This document shows, one piece after another, positions 63,296-64,000 of a DNA stretch of 64,000 nt. The position numbers and the translations under genes were made by a program. The DNA is from Bacteroidota bacterium (GTDB lineage: Bacteria > Bacteroidota > Bacteroidia > Chitinophagales > Saprospiraceae). The notes under the pieces are model-generated. The model did no database searches and was not told the origin of the DNA. It saw nothing but the letters and a program-made list of their open reading frames with translations. The stretch is from contig JAKOVW010000081.1 of assembly GCA_029781865.1 (NCBI GenBank), forward strand, positions 1 through 64,000, in the 5' to 3' direction. Each line of letters begins with the position of its first letter. Position 1 is the stretch's first letter.

Positions 63296-64000
63296 ATGAC
63301 TCAAACGGAAAACCAAATTCAAAATCGCATTGATTCAATTGATATTTTGAGAGGTATAGTCATGGTTATTATGGCCCTTGATCATGTGCGGGATTACTTC
63401 CACATCACTGCAAATACTCAAAATCCTTTAGATCTGAATACAACTACCCCTCTTTTGTTTTTTACCCGCTGGATCACACATTTCTGCGCCCCGGTTTTCA
63501 TTTTTTTGTCCGGCACCTCCATTTATCTTCAAAGTTTACGCAAAACCAAATCAGAATTGAGTGCATTCTTAATCAAACGAGGTCTGTGGCTGGTATTCGC
63601 TGAAGTATGCATTATCACATTTGGATGGTCATTCAATCCTTACTACAATTTTCTTTTTTTACAGGTCATCTGGACCATTGGACTCAGTATGGTTATCCTG
63701 GGAATACTGATCAGGCTACCATATAACATTCTTCTGACTCTGGGTCTTATTATTGTTTTGGGTCATAATTTACTGGATATTCCGGAATCGGCAGCCGGAT
63801 TTAAAGGTGGGTTTTGGTGGGACCTGTTCCATCATGGCTTCTTTACCCCCTATGAATATGCACCCAATCATACTGCATTAATCGTATATCCATTTTTTCC
63901 ATGGACAGGATTGATGATATTAGGATATTGTACCGGACTCTTTTTTACGCCACAATACACCACTGAACGTCGTAAAAATATCTTCTTACGAATTGGTATT
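63296..64000 (+). CDS. DUF1624/heparan-alpha-glucosaminide N-acetyltransferase-like membrane protein (partial)
   Basis: The first 235 codons from ATG 63296; the right edge truncates the gene. It has many membrane helices. The N-terminal SIDILRGIVMVIMALDHVRDYF is the signature of the DUF1624 / acyltransferase-3-like family, and FCAPVFIFLSGTSIYLQSLR fits the same group. Members transfer acetyl groups to cell-surface sugars. Confidence 0.85.
   Translation, partial: MTQTENQIQNRIDSIDILRGIVMVIMALDHVRDYFHITANTQNPLDLNTTTPLLFFTRWITHFCAPVFIFLSGTSIYLQSLRKTKSELSAFLIKRGLWLVFAEVCIITFGWSFNPYYNFLFLQVIWTIGLSMVILGILIRLPYNILLTLGLIIVLGHNLLDIPESAAGFKGGFWWDLFHHGFFTPYEYAPNHTALIVYPFFPWTGLMILGYCTGLFFTPQYTTERRKNIFLRIGI

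Overview
The window is about 64 kb of AT-rich chromosomal DNA from a member of the Bacteroidota. The evidence is a bacillithiol-type BshA, three secreted proteins with type IX secretion (T9SS) C-terminal sorting domains, a GLPGLI / outer-membrane beta-barrel pair, DUF5777 beta-barrels, DUF4294, several TAnnTTTG -7 boxes, and mevalonate-type isoprenoid synthesis. A Saprospiria or Flavobacteriia-like lineage is plausible but not proven. I recognised no rRNA, tRNA, insertion sequence, prophage or CRISPR array.

Layout. 1-5844 (-) is the N-terminal 1948 codons of a giant secreted repeat protein that runs off the left edge; its last ~820 codons in view are ten 82-residue HYR/Ig-like repeats. 6.5-14.1 kb holds housekeeping and regulatory genes: bshA, a MerR/B12-domain regulator, a cation:proton antiporter, mnmG, and a response regulator / histidine kinase pair. 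The kinase is divergent from a GLPGLI protein and a large outer-membrane barrel (14.2-17.9 kb); their shared intergenic region carries helically phased TTAACC repeats. 18-25.7 kb has two further barrels, a 1095-residue beta-propeller protein, an NTF2-like protein, a DUF2062 protein and a cardiolipin-synthase-like enzyme. 25.9-28 kb is a thioredoxin-like protein followed by a cytochrome c / PHM-like copper monooxygenase / T9SS fusion. 28-30.6 kb is an ABC exporter with a LolA-like protein.

30.8-43.1 kb, all on the minus strand, is the most unusual stretch. It holds an NrfD membrane subunit, a Tat-type 4x[4Fe-4S] lipoprotein and a 77-residue Tat-like peptide with no molybdopterin catalytic subunit beside them, plus a cytochrome c. 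It also holds two parallel cassettes, each made of a secreted lipoprotein (ethylbenzene-dehydrogenase-like or YceI-like), a small CX4CH lipoprotein and a DUF5777 beta-barrel. An MMPL/RND exporter and a lipoprotein lie between them. Both cassettes have a TGAT-N4-ATCA (CRP/FNR-type) palindrome upstream. I read this as a candidate membrane-to-surface electron-transfer system, which is an inference.

43.5-53.1 kb contains a fatty-acid desaturase, a rubrerythrin-VIT1 iron transporter, a DUF2231-like membrane protein, mevalonate diphosphate decarboxylase with DUF4294, and two amidohydrolase-family proteins in which two of three modules have lost the first metal-binding motif. 53.8-58.8 kb has an NTF2-like lipoprotein, an M50-like membrane protease and a P-type ATPase / CDF cation transport operon. 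59-64 kb has a T9SS beta-helix protein, DUF2238, a T9SS BNR/Ycf48-like propeller, DUF1761 and a truncated DUF1624 membrane acyltransferase.
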